A stretch of DNA of 64,000 bases from Gleimia coleocanis DSM 15436 (GCF_000159015.1 NZ_DS999543.1:248001-312000), one strand, 5' to 3'. Shown: positions 33,708-44,394, counted from the first letter of the stretch. Numbers and translations are program-made. Notes: generated by a model from the letters alone, not told the origin.

Positions 33708-35534
33708 TTGAGCGATAACGCAAACAACAAGAAGCGCCCACTTTCTACTATGCGCCTGGCAGAACTGCGTGAACTGGCTGCTGAGATGGGGCTGGAAACC
33801 GCAAAAATGCGTAAGCCTGAACTGGTAGCAGCTATTCGCGAAGCGCGCGGTGGCTCAGCTGCTGTTGAAGGAGCAGAGGCTACTGTAGCTGCTGAAGAAA
33901 TCGTCGTACCTGAAGCGACTCCTGCTCGTGAAAACACTCGTAAGAATGATGGATTAAACCGTCGTCGTGATAAGAACCGTGGCGCTAAGTTGAATGAAAA
34001 CAGCGTTGAGATTGAGCTTCCAGCAGCTAAGCCTGCGGAAGAAGCTACGGAAGCGCCAGTTGCAGAGTCTGAAATGCCACGCAAGCGCCGCCGTCGGGCA
34101 GTAACTGCTTCTGAGGGTTCTCCAGATAACTTGGTTATCGATGTTAAGGAAGAACTCGGTCTGGTAACTGACAAGACTGAAACCGCTGAAGCTGAAAAGC
34201 CTGAATCTGCAGTAGCATCTTTGGAGGAAATCCAGTTGCCTTCCGCAGACGTGGAAGAAGTTAACGAAAATGGTGAACGTTCAATGCGTCGTCGTAATCG
34301 CGACGATCGTGATGAGCGTGGTCGCCGTCGCCGTGGTCGTGACCGCAATAAGCGTCGTGGTCGTGAAGAACGTGATGTTGAAGCACCGGTTGAAGAAGAA
34401 GTTTTAGTACCAATTGCAGGTATTTTGGATGTGCAGGAAAATCACGCATTCGTGCGTACTTCCGGTTACCTGCCTGGTCCAAATGACGTTTACGTGACTC
34501 TTGGCAACGTGCGTCGTTGGGGACTGCGTCCAGGTGACGCTATTCAGGGTGCTGTGCGTCAGCCACAGGAAGGTGAACGTCAGCGTCAGAAGTACAATGC
34601 TCTGGTGCACTTGGAAAGTGTGAACGGCTTGACCGTTGAACAGGCAATGGCTCGTCGTGAGTTCAATAAGCTAACTCCACTTTACCCAGTTGAACAGCTA
34701 CGTCTGGAAACCACTCCAAAGGCGATTACCCCTCGTGTAATTGATTTGGTAGCTCCAATTGGTAAGGGCCAGCGTGGTCTGATTGTAGCTCCACCAAAGG
34801 CGGGTAAGACGATTGTGATGCAGCAGATTGCGAATGCAATCGCGCAGAATAACCCAGAAGTACACCTGATGGTGGTTTTGGTTGACGAACGTCCTGAGGA
34901 AGTTACCGACATGCAGCGCACTGTCAAGGGTGAAGTTATTGCTTCTACCTTCGACCGCCCAGCAACTGATCACACTACGGTTGCTGAACTGGCGATTGAA
35001 CGTGCGAAGCGTCTGGTTGAACTTGGTCGTGATGTAGTTGTACTGTTGGACTCCATTACTCGTTTGGGTCGTGCTTACAACTTGGCTGCCCCAGCTTCGG
35101 GTCGTATTCTTTCCGGTGGTGTGGACGCTTCCGCGCTGTATCCACCAAAGAAGTTCTTCGGTGCAGCACGTAACATTGAAGAAGGTGGTTCTCTAACCAT
35201 CATTGCTTCTGCACTGGTTGAAACCGGATCCAAGATGGATGAAGTTATTTTCGAAGAGTTCAAGGGGACCGGCAATATGGAACTACGCCTGTCCCGTCAG
35301 CTCGCAGATCGCCGCATTTTCCCAGCTGTGGATGTTAACGGCTCTGGCACGCGTCGCGAAGAAGCTCTCTTCAAGAAGGAAGAGTTGGCGATTATGTGGA
35401 AGTTGCGTCGTGTACTGGGTAACCTCGAACAGCAGCAGGCATTGGAACTGGTCTTGGATAAGTTGAAGGAAACACAGAATAACGCTGAGTTCCTGATGAG
35501 TGTTGCAAAGACCACTCCAAAAGAACAGGTTTAA
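33708..35534 (+). CDS. rho: Transcription termination factor Rho
   Basis: 608 residues. Hexameric RNA-dependent ATPase. N-terminal SAP-like helices ([20 protein letters not shown]), then the acidic and Arg/Lys/Asp-rich insertion typical of actinobacterial Rho (about 50-230). The RNA-binding cold-shock domain includes [20 protein letters not shown]. The ATPase has Walker [15 protein letters not shown], Walker [17 protein letters not shown] and the R/Q loops. The TTG at 33708 with AGGAAAA upstream is the best start; an upstream in-frame ATG at 33633 lacks a ribosome-binding site and would absorb the leader hairpin. A long leader precedes it. Confidence 0.95.
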   Translation: MSDNANNKKRPLSTMRLAELRELAAEMGLETAKMRKPELVAAIREARGGSAAVEGAEATVAAEEIVVPEATPARENTRKNDGLNRRRDKNRGAKLNENSVEIELPAAKPAEEATEAPVAESEMPRKRRRRAVTASEGSPDNLVIDVKEELGLVTDKTETAEAEKPESAVASLEEIQLPSADVEEVNENGERSMRRRNRDDRDERGRRRRGRDRNKRRGREERDVEAPVEEEVLVPIAGILDVQENHAFVRTSGYLPGPNDVYVTLGNVRRWGLRPGDAIQGAVRQPQEGERQRQKYNALVHLESVNGLTVEQAMARREFNKLTPLYPVEQLRLETTPKAITPRVIDLVAPIGKGQRGLIVAPPKAGKTIVMQQIANAIAQNNPEVHLMVVLVDERPEEVTDMQRTVKGEVIASTFDRPATDHTTVAELAIERAKRLVELGRDVVVLLDSITRLGRAYNLAAPASGRILSGGVDASALYPPKKFFGAARNIEEGGSLTIIASALVETGSKMDEVIFEEFKGTGNMELRLSRQLADRRIFPAVDVNGSGTRREEALFKKEELAIMWKLRRVLGNLEQQQALELVLDKLKETQNNAEFLMSVAKTTPKEQV

Positions 35535-35589
35535 TCCCGTCAACAGACTGGAAGATTTCCAATAAATCTGGAAAAATTATGGATTAGTT

Positions 35590-35623
35590 CTGGTTCACCA
35601 CCGCGGAGTGCGTGTGGACCCAG
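35590..35623 (+). promoter_or_regulatory. Leader hairpin upstream of rpmE (L31-leader candidate)
   Basis: CTGGTTCAC (35590-35598) pairs with GTGTGGACCCAG (35612-35623) with a bulge, around a CACCGCGGAGTGC-type loop, 27 bases before the rpmE start. Actinobacteria are known to carry an autoregulatory L31 leader RNA; whether this matches that family needs a covariance-model search. Confidence 0.4.
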
Positions 35624-35650
35624 CATCCTCGAATTCCTTAAGGAGAAACC

Positions 35651-35863
35651 ATGAAGAAGGGTATCCACCCAGAATACACCGATACTAAGGTTGTCTGCAC
35701 TTGTGGCAACACCTTTGAAACCCGTACTGCTATGGGCGTAGAAGAACTGCGCGTAGACGTTTGCTCTAACTGCCATCCTTTCTACACCGGTAAGCAGAAG
35801 ATTATGGACACCGGTGGTCGTGTGGCTCGCTTCGAAGCTCGTTACGGCAAGCGCCAGAAGTAG
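35651..35863 (+). CDS. rpmE: 50S ribosomal protein bL31 (zinc-binding form)
   Basis: 70 residues, starting [20 protein letters not shown]. The C+ form: CTCG and CSNC motifs supply zinc ligands, followed by [20 protein letters not shown]. It binds the large subunit near the inter-subunit bridge. Strong AAGGAG ribosome-binding site. The rho-rpmE-prfA order is conserved in actinobacteria. In this phylum the zinc form is often paired with a Zur-repressed zinc-free copy elsewhere; none is in this window. Confidence 0.97.
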   Translation: MKKGIHPEYTDTKVVCTCGNTFETRTAMGVEELRVDVCSNCHPFYTGKQKIMDTGGRVARFEARYGKRQK

Positions 35864-35870
35864 CTTATCT

Positions 35871-35914
35871 AAACGGCGTCGCTCGCTCATTTTGAGCTAG
35901 AGCGACGCCGTTTT
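35871..35914 (+). terminator. Intrinsic terminator after rpmE
   Basis: Outer stem of 14 bp, AAACGGCGTCGCTC with GAGCGACGCCGTTT, an inner GCTC/GAGC hairpin and TTTTG at the end. It ends the rho-rpmE unit before prfA; a TATTCT hexamer just after it may be the -10 of the prfA operon. Confidence 0.9.
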
Positions 35915-35956
35915 GTATTCTAGAACTCTTAAACCCCTGAAAAATAAGGATATTTC

Positions 35957-37066
35957 GTGAGCTCTTATTCTGCTGAACTTCAGGCAGTATCACCTCTTCT
36001 AGAAGAATACGCGCAGGTGGAAGCCTCTCTCGCTGACCCGGAAGTGCTGGCTGACCGCACTCAGCAGCGTAAATTAGCTAAACGATTCTCAGAACTTTCC
36101 GTCATTAAAAATGCTGCAGACGCACTGAGTATGGCAGCTGACGATTTAGAAGCTGCAAAGGAAATGGCAAAAGAGGATAGCTCTTTTGCTGCGGAGATAC
36201 CTGAAATGGAAGTAGCTTTAGAAGCTGCGCATGCGCGTCTAGTTAAAATCTTGATCCCACGTGACCCTGCAGATGCAGACAACGTGATTTTAGAAATCAA
36301 AGCTGGTGAAGGCGGCGAAGAGTCAGCTCTCTTCGCAGCCGAACTGGCACGTATGTACACTCGTTACGCGGAAACGAAAGGATGGAAAGTTAAGGAGCTT
36401 TCCTCAACTTACACGGGGTTGGGAGGCGTTAAAGAAGTTTCCCTGTCTATCGCTGCTAAGTCAGATGTAGCGCCAGAGGACGGCGTTTGGGCACATTTAA
36501 AGTTTGAAGGTGGCGTCCACCGCGTACAGCGTGTGCCAGTAACCGAATCGCAGGGCCGTATCCACACTTCTGCAGTGGGCGTATTGGTAACCCCAGAAGT
36601 TGAAGATGATACTGAAGATTTAGTAATCGACCAGAATGACTTGCGCATTGACGTATTCCGTTCTTCTGGCCCAGGTGGTCAGTCAGTTAATACTACTGAC
36701 TCGGCAGTGCGTATCACCCACATTCCAACTGGTGTAGTGGTATCCATGCAGAATGAAAAATCGCAGTTACAGAACAAGGAAGCTGCTATGCGAGTGTTGC
36801 GTTCTCGCTTAATCCAGCTGGAACGTGAAAAGAAGGAAGCTGAGGCTTCTGCAATGCGTGCTTCCCAGGTGCGTACTGTGGACCGTTCTGAACGTATTCG
36901 TACCTACAACTTCCCTGAAAACCGTATTGCTGATCACCGTACCGGCTACAAGGCTTATAACTTAGCTACCGTTTTGGAAGGCGAGCTTGGTCCAGTTATT
37001 GAATCAGCAATCGTGCTGGAAGAACAGCGTCGAATGGAAGCTGCTGGGCAAGCTAACCAAGGCTAA
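35957..37066 (+). CDS. prfA: Peptide chain release factor 1
   Basis: 369 residues. Recognises UAA/UAG. Codon-recognition motif PVT in [19 protein letters not shown], and the peptidyl-hydrolase loop [17 protein letters not shown] (GGQ near residue 239), whose Gln is methylated by PrmC. The N-terminal coiled domain (1-100) is normal. GTG start with AAGGA upstream. prmC, encoding the enzyme that methylates it, follows after 9 bp. Confidence 0.97.
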   Translation: MSSYSAELQAVSPLLEEYAQVEASLADPEVLADRTQQRKLAKRFSELSVIKNAADALSMAADDLEAAKEMAKEDSSFAAEIPEMEVALEAAHARLVKILIPRDPADADNVILEIKAGEGGEESALFAAELARMYTRYAETKGWKVKELSSTYTGLGGVKEVSLSIAAKSDVAPEDGVWAHLKFEGGVHRVQRVPVTESQGRIHTSAVGVLVTPEVEDDTEDLVIDQNDLRIDVFRSSGPGGQSVNTTDSAVRITHIPTGVVVSMQNEKSQLQNKEAAMRVLRSRLIQLEREKKEAEASAMRASQVRTVDRSERIRTYNFPENRIADHRTGYKAYNLATVLEGELGPVIESAIVLEEQRRMEAAGQANQG

Positions 37067-37075
37067 AACAATCGG

Positions 37076-37918
37076 ATGCATACCCTATTTTTCTTTCAAA
37101 CAGCAGTTAAGCGTCTGGAAGCAGCCGGAGTAGCGGCAGCTGAGAACGACGCGAGACTGCTGTTTGAACATATCCTGCAAGCCCCTCGCTACATTTGGCC
37201 AGGGGAGTTGGATGGCGACCAGCAGCAGCTCATCGAAGAAATGGTAACAAGACGCTGCAACCGCGAGCCCCTAGCCTATATTCTAGGGAAAATGTGGTTT
37301 TACGGGTTGGAACTCAAAGCAGAACCAGGTGTCTTCTGTGTTCGCCCAGAAACTGAAACCCTGGTAGAGACTGCGCTGAATTGGGGCAGTAGTGAAAGCA
37401 AAACCGCAGAGAATCTAGAGGCACTAGATCTTTGCAGCGGTAGTGGAGCAATCGCTTTAGCTTTACAAGCAAATCTCCCCAACTGGCAGGTAACTGGGCT
37501 AGAACAGTCATCGACCGCCCTCGGAAATGCGCAGGAAAATGCCGAAAAACTGGGGCTCCCAGTGCGATTCGAGCAGGGGGATGCAACCGTTGTAAATCCC
37601 CAGTGGCGCTCGAAAATGAGCCTGGTAGTATCGAACCCACCCTATATTCCACCGCGCACTCTGCCAGCAGAAACCACTTACGAACCGGCAGCAGCACTTT
37701 GGGGATTTGGCGAGGACGGAATGGAAATCCCCGCAAAAATAATCGAAGTTGCTTGGGAATACCTGCTTCCCGGTGGCCTGTTCCTAATGGAACATGACGA
37801 TATACAAGGGGAAGCAACAGTTGCTATCGCACGTAAGCTAGGCTTCAGTGAGGTGCAAACCCGCGTTGATTTAAACAATCGCGACCGCTTTTTATACGCC
37901 CGTAAGCCACAGAACTAA
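37076..37918 (+). CDS. prmC: Release-factor glutamine methyltransferase
   Basis: 280 residues. N5-glutamine methyltransferase acting on the GGQ motif of release factors with S-adenosylmethionine. N-terminal helical domain (1-80), SAM-binding motif I LDLCSGSGAIALAL (about 120) and the catalytic NPPY motif VVSNPPYIPPRT (about 187). Adjacent to its substrate gene prfA. It holds one exact dispersed element (37516-37526, minus orientation). Confidence 0.95.
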   Translation: MHTLFFFQTAVKRLEAAGVAAAENDARLLFEHILQAPRYIWPGELDGDQQQLIEEMVTRRCNREPLAYILGKMWFYGLELKAEPGVFCVRPETETLVETALNWGSSESKTAENLEALDLCSGSGAIALALQANLPNWQVTGLEQSSTALGNAQENAEKLGLPVRFEQGDATVVNPQWRSKMSLVVSNPPYIPPRTLPAETTYEPAAALWGFGEDGMEIPAKIIEVAWEYLLPGGLFLMEHDDIQGEATVAIARKLGFSEVQTRVDLNNRDRFLYARKPQN

Positions 37919-37950
37919 CTCGGTTTGGAAAACGTGAGAGAATATAAACT

Positions 37951-38580
37951 ATGAGGATTCTGCACTGCGTTAAAACTTTAGACGATGCCGCTAAAAACGC
38001 TGTTAAAGAAGCAATAGCTGCGGACTCACCGATTGTGCTACCCACTGACACAGTCTATGGAATCGGGGGAAACCCCGCATCCACCCAAGCAGTAAACAAT
38101 GTCCTCGCAGCAAAAGGACGCGATCGGCAAATGCCTCCACCAGTTCTGATTAGCAGCCCAACTGAAGTTGATTTAGTTGCCAAAAATATTCCCCAAAATG
38201 CGCGGATTCTGATGGAAAAATTTTGGCCGGGGGCACTAACCCTAATTCTCGAAACCGGGGATTTAGTTAACTACGACCTGGGGGATATGCCAGACACCAT
38301 TGCAGTGCGCATGCCAAATCACCCAGTAGCATTAGAAATCCTTAAAGCTACCGGACCACTGGCAGTGACTTCTGCAAATCTAACCGGTGCAGAACCAGCC
38401 ACTGACTGTGCGCAGGCAACCGAATATTTCGGTGATAAAGTTGCCCTTTACTTTGATGCTGGAGCCACACCTGGCCCAGTTCCGTCCACGATTGTGAAAT
38501 TCAACGGAGAAAACCTCGAAATCCTCCGCGCCGGATTAATTAGTGAAACCGCTTTGCAACAGGCGATCGCAGGTAACTAA
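37951..38580 (+). CDS. L-threonylcarbamoyladenylate synthase (Sua5/YrdC family)
   Basis: 209 residues. YrdC domain: VLPTDTVYGIGGNPAS, NNVLAAKGRDRQMPPPVLIS, KFWPGALTLILE, AVRMPNHPVALEIL and PLAVTSANLTGAEPA. Makes the threonylcarbamoyl-AMP used for the t6A37 modification of tRNAs. It equals Rv1301 in mycobacterial gene order. No C-terminal Sua5 domain, so the short bacterial form. Confidence 0.95.
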   Translation: MRILHCVKTLDDAAKNAVKEAIAADSPIVLPTDTVYGIGGNPASTQAVNNVLAAKGRDRQMPPPVLISSPTEVDLVAKNIPQNARILMEKFWPGALTLILETGDLVNYDLGDMPDTIAVRMPNHPVALEILKATGPLAVTSANLTGAEPATDCAQATEYFGDKVALYFDAGATPGPVPSTIVKFNGENLEILRAGLISETALQQAIAGN

Positions 38581-38583
38581 GAA

Positions 38584-39693
38584 ATGAGACTATATCTGCT
38601 GGTAACTGCCATTGCTGCACTCATCACCTACCTGATGACTGCGGTAATGCGTCGTCTCTCAATAGACTGGAAAATCCTTACTCCAGTCCGGGAAAGGGAC
38701 GTACATACTACGCCCATTCCACGACTGGGCGGTATTGCTATGTCCATTGGCTTCATTGTGTCATTGCTACTTGCTTCCAAGATTCCTTATTTTCAACCCG
38801 TATTTGAAAACTCACTCGTATTTTCGGTGCTACTTGGCGTTCTAGCTATTACTATCCTGGGCGTGGTAGACGATATTTGGGAACTTGACTGGATGGCGAA
38901 ACTAGCCGGACAAATTTTGGTTGCTCTGCTGATGGCATACAACGGCGTGCAGCTAATCTCCTTTCCAATTTTTGGACTCACAATCGGCTCTGCACAACTA
39001 TCTTTATTTGCGACGGTGTTCGTAATCGTAGCAATTATGAATGCGGTTAACTTTGTTGATGGCCTTGACGGTTTAGCTGCCGGGGTAGTAGGGATTGGCG
39101 CAATCGCTTTCTTCTCATACACTTACCTGTTGACTCGTATTTCTGGCGCTTTAACTTACGCGACTACAGCATCATTGATAACAGCTGCCTTGGTTGGTAT
39201 CTGCTTGGGGTTTTTACCATATAACTTCCATCCGGGAACCATTTTTATGGGAGACTCTGGAGCTCTTAGCTTAGGAACTATCGTAGCTGCTGCAGGCATT
39301 ATTGTGACTGGACAGATTGACCCTTCAATCCTGGGTGAATCGCAGATATTTACTTCTATCCTGCCAATCGCGCTACCACTTTTAGTTATCGTTCTGCCCA
39401 TGCTGGATATGACCTTAGCTGTATTCAGGCGTTTACGAGCAGGACAATCTCCATTCCAAGCTGACCGAATGCATCTGCACCATCGATTACTGAATCTAGG
39501 ACATTCTCATACCCGGGTCGTGCTGCTCATGTATCTATGGACCGCGGTGATTACCTTCCCTGTAGTCGGCTTACTGGTTTTCCCAACAAAATACGTGGGA
39601 ATGGCTGCACTTGCGGGGATTTTACTGGCGATTCTTATGACTGTTAATTATCTGCCCGGTTTACGTCGTTTCCTGCTGGGAAAGAAAGGCTGA
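38584..39693 (+). CDS. wecA: Polyprenyl-phosphate GlcNAc-1-phosphate transferase (WecA/TagO/Rfe family)
   Basis: 369 residues with about 10-11 membrane spans. MraY/WecA family: PRLGGIAMSIGFIVSLLL, GVVDDIWELDWMAKLAGQ (Asp-Asp, near residue 97), NFVDGLDGLAAG (about 157), FHPGTIFMGDSGALSLG and the HLHHRLLNLGHS loop near the C-terminus. It transfers a sugar-1-phosphate from a UDP-sugar to a polyprenyl phosphate, the first step of arabinogalactan or wall-glycopolymer linkage synthesis. It corresponds to Rv1302. The start lies three bases after the preceding stop. Confidence 0.93.
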   Translation: MRLYLLVTAIAALITYLMTAVMRRLSIDWKILTPVRERDVHTTPIPRLGGIAMSIGFIVSLLLASKIPYFQPVFENSLVFSVLLGVLAITILGVVDDIWELDWMAKLAGQILVALLMAYNGVQLISFPIFGLTIGSAQLSLFATVFVIVAIMNAVNFVDGLDGLAAGVVGIGAIAFFSYTYLLTRISGALTYATTASLITAALVGICLGFLPYNFHPGTIFMGDSGALSLGTIVAAAGIIVTGQIDPSILGESQIFTSILPIALPLLVIVLPMLDMTLAVFRRLRAGQSPFQADRMHLHHRLLNLGHSHTRVVLLMYLWTAVITFPVVGLLVFPTKYVGMAALAGILLAILMTVNYLPGLRRFLLGKKG

Positions 39694-39696
39694 GAC

Positions 39697-40131
39697 ATGA
39701 CAACTAACAATCTTTCTGGAGCTGTGCTAAAGCTTGGGAAACTATTACCAATGGTCGCCGCAGGAGTTTTAGGAGTTTCCTTACCGGTAGCTTGGCTCTT
39801 TGAAAAATCAGTGGTATCTGCACTTGTAGGTGGGGGAGTAGGGCTGATCCTAGCATTCGTAACTGCAACTACCTTGCGATACGGGGTTAAGAAGCGAGAT
39901 TTTCAAGCAGCCTTTATTGGTATTGACTATTTATTGAAAGCTATCTTACTCATTGGGACTCTACTAATCGCAAAGCATGTCGTAGGCTTAGACAACCGTA
40001 TCGTTGCTCTAGTATTAGTGCTTTCAATCTTGTTGCAGTCTTTCGTGCAGGTGAGGGCACTTACGAACCTTAGTGGGCCTGTTGTAGAGCCAATTCGTGA
40101 TGCCCACAATGTGGCAAACGAATCTGAATAG
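39697..40131 (+). CDS. AtpI-like small membrane protein preceding the ATP synthase operon
   Basis: 144 residues with four hydrophobic segments (about 15-32, 38-58, 72-92, 98-118). It occupies the atpI position (Rv1303-like) between wecA and atpB. AtpI proteins assist c-ring assembly or cation supply; sequence conservation is weak, so the call leans on context. It starts three bases after the wecA stop. Confidence 0.7.
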   Translation: MTTNNLSGAVLKLGKLLPMVAAGVLGVSLPVAWLFEKSVVSALVGGGVGLILAFVTATTLRYGVKKRDFQAAFIGIDYLLKAILLIGTLLIAKHVVGLDNRIVALVLVLSILLQSFVQVRALTNLSGPVVEPIRDAHNVANESE

Positions 40132-40174
40132 TTTGCGGATTTCTGTTAAACTTATTAAGTTACTGAATAGATTG

Positions 40175-40263
40175 CAGGGGTGCATTCTGTCCATTGCAAA
40201 AATGACTGTTACTATGTAGTAGCTAAAGCAAAACAACCAGGGGGTGTATTCTGTTCACCGCAA
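40175..40263 (+). repeat. Imperfect direct repeat upstream of atpB
   Basis: Copy 1 (40175-40199) and copy 2 (40238-40263), 63 bases apart, both read roughly CAGGGG(G)TGyATTCTGT and then yCAyyGCAA, with about 20 of 25 bases identical. The second copy contains a GGGGG tract 5-8 bases before in-frame ATT/CTG codons of the atpB frame. Function unknown; possibly translational or regulatory. Confidence 0.55.
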
Positions 40264-40298
40264 CAGTATCAACGTCGCTACTTAAGGTAGCTGGTTTC

Positions 40299-41066
40299 AT
40301 GACAATGCCAATGAAGCCAGGCCTGGATGACTTCTTTCCAGCTCCATTCGCATTCGAAGGTACTATTTTCGAAATGAACCGACTGGTTCTGGTTCGTCTG
40401 ATTGCTACCGCTCTGCTGGTGGTTATTTTCGGCATCGGCGCATCCCGTGCGAAGCTGATCCCTACAAAGGGACAGATGATCTTAGAAACCTTTATTCTCT
40501 TCGTGCGTGACCAAATCGCGATTGAAACCCTGGGGGAGAAAGAAGGGCGCCGGTTCGCTCCGACCCTCACCGTAATTTTCCTAAGTGTATTCTTCATGAA
40601 CATTACCGGTGTTATCCCAGGTTTGAATATTGCAGCTTCCTCAGTAGTAGCAGTACCGTTGATTTTCGCAATCATTAGCTACGTAGTTTTCATTGGTGCG
40701 GGTATCAAGCGCCACGGTGTAGTTGGGTACTTCCGTTCTCAGTTATTCCCATCAGGAGTTCCAACCTGGCTGTATGTGTTGCTCACTCCAATCGAGTTAC
40801 TTTCAACTTTTATCATTCGCCCAGCAACTCTAACCGTCCGTTTGCTTTCCAATATGTTGGCAGGACACCTCATGCTGGCGCTGTGTTTCTTTGGCACACA
40901 TTACCTATTCTTTGAAGCAGCAGGCGCTCTTAAAGCAGTAGGTGTGCTGACCCTCGCTGGCGGTGTTGTTTTCACCCTCTTCGAAATTTTCGTAGCAGGT
41001 CTACAGGCATATATCTTTGCTATTCTGACCTCCGTTTACATAAAGCTTTCTATCGAACATCACTGA
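40299..41066 (+). CDS. atpB: ATP synthase Fo subunit a
   Basis: 255 residues, multi-span membrane subunit forming the proton half-channels. Starts at ATG 40299 (others at 40305 and 40311). Motifs: DDFFPAPFAFEGTIFEMNRL near the N-terminus and ATLTVRLLSNMLAGHLMLAL, in which Arg181 is the essential arginine facing the c-ring. The ribosome-binding site before the ATG is mediocre (AAGG, 11 bases), while a strong AGGGGGT lies further upstream before in-frame CTG 40251, so a longer N-terminus is possible. Confidence 0.93.
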   Translation: MTMPMKPGLDDFFPAPFAFEGTIFEMNRLVLVRLIATALLVVIFGIGASRAKLIPTKGQMILETFILFVRDQIAIETLGEKEGRRFAPTLTVIFLSVFFMNITGVIPGLNIAASSVVAVPLIFAIISYVVFIGAGIKRHGVVGYFRSQLFPSGVPTWLYVLLTPIELLSTFIIRPATLTVRLLSNMLAGHLMLALCFFGTHYLFFEAAGALKAVGVLTLAGGVVFTLFEIFVAGLQAYIFAILTSVYIKLSIEHH

Positions 41067-41069
41067 TAG

Positions 41070-41351
<282 letters not shown>

Positions 41352-41352
41352 C

Positions 41353-41904
41353 ATGTACTTCCCTCTTGCAGAAGGACACGGACACGAAGAGCCTTCGCTT
41401 CTGATTCCTCCGCTGTATGACATCTTCTGGCAGGTAATCGCATTAGCAATTATCGCTTTGGTTATGTACAAGTACGTACTGCCAAAGTTCAATGCGGTTC
41501 TTGATGAACGTGAGCAGCGAATTGCAGAAGGTCTAGAAGCCTCTGATCGTGCAAAAGAAGCTGAAGCACTAGCTAAACGCCATGCTGAAGAAGCCTTGCA
41601 GGCAGCGCATGTAGAAGCAGGTAAGATTCGTTCTAACGCAACCGAAGACGCTAAGAAAATCATTGCAAAGGCACGTCGTGAGGCTGAAGCAGATGCCGCT
41701 CGTATTCTTGAAAATGCGCAACGTCAGATTCTTGCTGAACGTCAGGCTGCTGAAATCTCTCTGAAGTCTGAAATCGGTATTCTTGCCACGGAACTGGCCG
41801 AAAAGATTGTTGGGGAACATCTCAAGGACACCGAGCTTACCGCTCGCGTTGTTGACCGTTTCCTTGATGATCTTGACACCTCTGCCCCAGTACAGGAGTC
41901 GTGA
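41353..41904 (+). CDS. atpF: ATP synthase Fo subunit b
   Basis: 183 residues. One N-terminal membrane span (IFWQVIALAIIALVMYKYV) followed by the long charged stator helix (LDEREQRIAEGLEASDRAKE and onward). The start is ATG 41353, one base after the atpE stop; a longer in-frame start at 41293 lies inside atpE and was rejected. The stop overlaps the atpH start by one base. Confidence 0.94.
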   Translation: MYFPLAEGHGHEEPSLLIPPLYDIFWQVIALAIIALVMYKYVLPKFNAVLDEREQRIAEGLEASDRAKEAEALAKRHAEEALQAAHVEAGKIRSNATEDAKKIIAKARREAEADAARILENAQRQILAERQAAEISLKSEIGILATELAEKIVGEHLKDTELTARVVDRFLDDLDTSAPVQES

Positions 41905-42719
41905 TGCGAGCAGCGAGTGAGAAATCCTTAAAGGCTGCCTCAGCAGTACTAAATCGACTATTGTCTGAAACTGATGCAGATGTCATGACCGTAGCTGAAA
42001 ACCTCTTCGGTCTATCTGATTTGTCCCAGGACAACTCTTCAGTGCGTAATGCGCTGACCGATCCAGGACGAAGCAGTGACGATAAGCGAACTCTCACTCG
42101 CAATCTGCTTGGCGATAACGTGCTGCCACAGACTGTATCAGTGGTTGAAGAACTAGCAAGTGGTAACTGGTCTTCCCCGGAAGACTTAAACGAAGCATTC
42201 GAAACTTTGGGTACCGAAGCTGTTTTCATTGCAGCTGAGAAAGCTGGAAAGCTGGCTGACGTAGAAGAAGAACTCTTCCGCGTAAACACTTTCCTTGCCG
42301 ATCAGCGAGAACTACGCATTGGTTTGTCTGATTTGGGTGTTGGTTCTCCACACGATCGTGCACATTTTGCTGCACGCCTCTTTGGAGAGGCACTGAATGT
42401 TTACACCACTCGCCTAGTACGTCGCGCAGTACGCCTTTCCGTACACGGTCGACTACTTTCCCGTCTGCGTTACCTCAGCGATTTGGCTTCTCAACGTCGC
42501 CAGCAGGTACCAGCAGTAGTAACCGTAGCGCAGCCACTTACGGAAGTACAGCGCCAACGACTGCTAGCAAACCTTGAGAAGCGTACCGGTAAGAACGTGA
42601 TTTTGCACGAAGTTGTAGAACCTGAAGTTCTGGGTGGCTTCCATATCCTCGTCGGTAACCAAGCGATTAACGCTACAGTAAGTTCCAACTTGGAGCAGGC
42701 AAAGCGTGCGCTTGCCTAA
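41904..42719 (+). CDS. atpH: ATP synthase F1 subunit delta
   Basis: 271 residues, the long actinobacterial form. N-terminal helical domain, and a conserved C-terminal block from [20 protein letters not shown] through [20 protein letters not shown] that caps F1 and binds subunit b. ATG 41904 is chosen over GTG 41901 because AGGAG (41894-41898) is then five bases upstream; it overlaps the atpF stop as TGATG. Confidence 0.93.
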   Translation: MRAASEKSLKAASAVLNRLLSETDADVMTVAENLFGLSDLSQDNSSVRNALTDPGRSSDDKRTLTRNLLGDNVLPQTVSVVEELASGNWSSPEDLNEAFETLGTEAVFIAAEKAGKLADVEEELFRVNTFLADQRELRIGLSDLGVGSPHDRAHFAARLFGEALNVYTTRLVRRAVRLSVHGRLLSRLRYLSDLASQRRQQVPAVVTVAQPLTEVQRQRLLANLEKRTGKNVILHEVVEPEVLGGFHILVGNQAINATVSSNLEQAKRALA

Positions 42720-42763
42720 GACAACGTATCCATACATCATTAAAAACGGTAAGGAAAAGCTCA

Positions 42764-44392
42764 ATGGCTGAACTTTCTATCCGGTCCGAAGAAATCCGGG
42801 CGGCACTGGACAGCTTCGTAGAATCATACAAGCCGTCCGAAACCGCTGTGGAAGAAATTGGTCACGTCACTCAGGCAGCCGACGGTATTGCACACGTCGA
42901 AGGTCTGCCAGGTGTAATGGCGAACGAATTGCTTCGCTTTGAAGACGGTACCTTGGGGCTGGCATCTAACCTAGACATTCGCGAAATCGGCGTTATTATC
43001 CTGGGCGACTTCACAAATATCGAAGAAGGTCAGGAAGTTCGTCGTACCGGCGAAGTTCTCTCTGTACCAGTTGGCGACGGATACCTGGGTCGTGTTGTTG
43101 ACCCACTGGGTAACCCAATCGATGGTTTAGGTGAAATCACTGATATTGACGGTGTTCGAGCGCTGGAACTACAGGCTCCTGGCGTTATGGCACGTAAGTC
43201 CGTACACGAACCACTCCAGACCGGTATCAAGGCAATCGACTCCATGATTCCTATTGGTCGCGGTCAGCGTCAGCTGATTATTGGTGACCGCCAGACTGGT
43301 AAGACTCAGATTGCTCTGGACGCCATCATGAACCAGCGCGAAAACTGGTTATCCGGTGACCCAAAGAAGCAGGTACGTTGTATTTACGTTGCAATCGGCC
43401 AGAAGGGTTCCACCATCGCGGGTGTGAAGGGTGCTCTGGAAGCAGCTGGTGCAATGGAATACACCACGATTGTGGCTTCCCCAGCATCTGACCCAGCAGG
43501 CTACAAGTTCCTAGCACCATACACCGGTTCTGCAATCGGTCAGCACTGGATGTACGACGGTAAGCACGTCCTCATCGTATTCGATGACCTGTCCAAGCAG
43601 GCAGAAGCCTACCGTGCGGTTTCCCTGTTGCTGCGTCGTCCACCAGGTCGTGAAGCATACCCAGGTGACGTTTTCTACTTGCACTCCCGCTTGCTAGAAC
43701 GTTGTGCGAAGCTTTCAGATGAACTTGGTGGCGGTTCTATGACCGGTCTGCCAATCATCGAAACCAAGGCAAATGACGTTTCTGCTTACATTCCAACCAA
43801 CGTAATTTCCATTACCGACGGCCAGATTTTCTTGCAGTCTGATCTATTCAATGGGAACCAGCGTCCTGCTGTGGACGTGGGTGTTTCCGTGTCCCGCGTG
43901 GGTGGCGCGGCACAGGTAAAGGCGATGAAGAAGGTATCCGGTACCTTGAAGATTACCTTGGCTCAGTACCGTTCTATGGCAGCTTTTGCTATGTTTGCTT
44001 CCGACTTGGATGATGCAACTAAGCAGCAGCTGACCCGTGGTGAACGTCTGATGGCACTGCTTAAGCAGTCTCAGGCTAACCCATACTCAGTCGCTGAACA
44101 GGTAGTTTCTATCTGGGCTGGTACTAACGGTTACTTGGATGAAATCCCAGTAACTGAAGTAGCTCGTTTTGAACGTGGTCTGCTGGATTACTTGGCTTCC
44201 AACACCGATGTTTTGGCAACGTTGGAAGCAACCGGTGTCCTCGAGAAAGAAACGGAAGAAGCTATGCGTACCGGCGTAAGCAGCTTCTTGAACTCTTTCA
44301 TGAAAGCAGAAGGCTACGGTAAGTCTGACGAATCTCGTGAAGTAGAAGCTGAAGTTACTAAAGAACAGATCGTTCGCGGTAAGAAGGCCTGA
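42764..44392 (+). CDS. atpA: ATP synthase F1 subunit alpha
   Basis: 542 residues. Non-catalytic nucleotide-binding subunit. Walker [10 protein letters not shown] near residue 174, [20 protein letters not shown] (Walker B region), and the signature [17 protein letters not shown] with the arginine finger region. Extended charged C-terminus ([20 protein letters not shown]), as in other actinobacteria. AAGGAAAAGC before ATG. atpG follows after two bases. Confidence 0.97.
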   Translation: MAELSIRSEEIRAALDSFVESYKPSETAVEEIGHVTQAADGIAHVEGLPGVMANELLRFEDGTLGLASNLDIREIGVIILGDFTNIEEGQEVRRTGEVLSVPVGDGYLGRVVDPLGNPIDGLGEITDIDGVRALELQAPGVMARKSVHEPLQTGIKAIDSMIPIGRGQRQLIIGDRQTGKTQIALDAIMNQRENWLSGDPKKQVRCIYVAIGQKGSTIAGVKGALEAAGAMEYTTIVASPASDPAGYKFLAPYTGSAIGQHWMYDGKHVLIVFDDLSKQAEAYRAVSLLLRRPPGREAYPGDVFYLHSRLLERCAKLSDELGGGSMTGLPIIETKANDVSAYIPTNVISITDGQIFLQSDLFNGNQRPAVDVGVSVSRVGGAAQVKAMKKVSGTLKITLAQYRSMAAFAMFASDLDDATKQQLTRGERLMALLKQSQANPYSVAEQVVSIWAGTNGYLDEIPVTEVARFERGLLDYLASNTDVLATLEATGVLEKETEEAMRTGVSSFLNSFMKAEGYGKSDESREVEAEVTKEQIVRGKKA

Positions 44393-44394
44393 TA

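Noticed and set aside
40180-40290. 36-codon open frame ending 8 bases before the atpB ATG
   Set aside because: It spans both copies of the upstream direct repeat in unrelated frames, with no conserved-looking sequence. More likely leader DNA than a gene.
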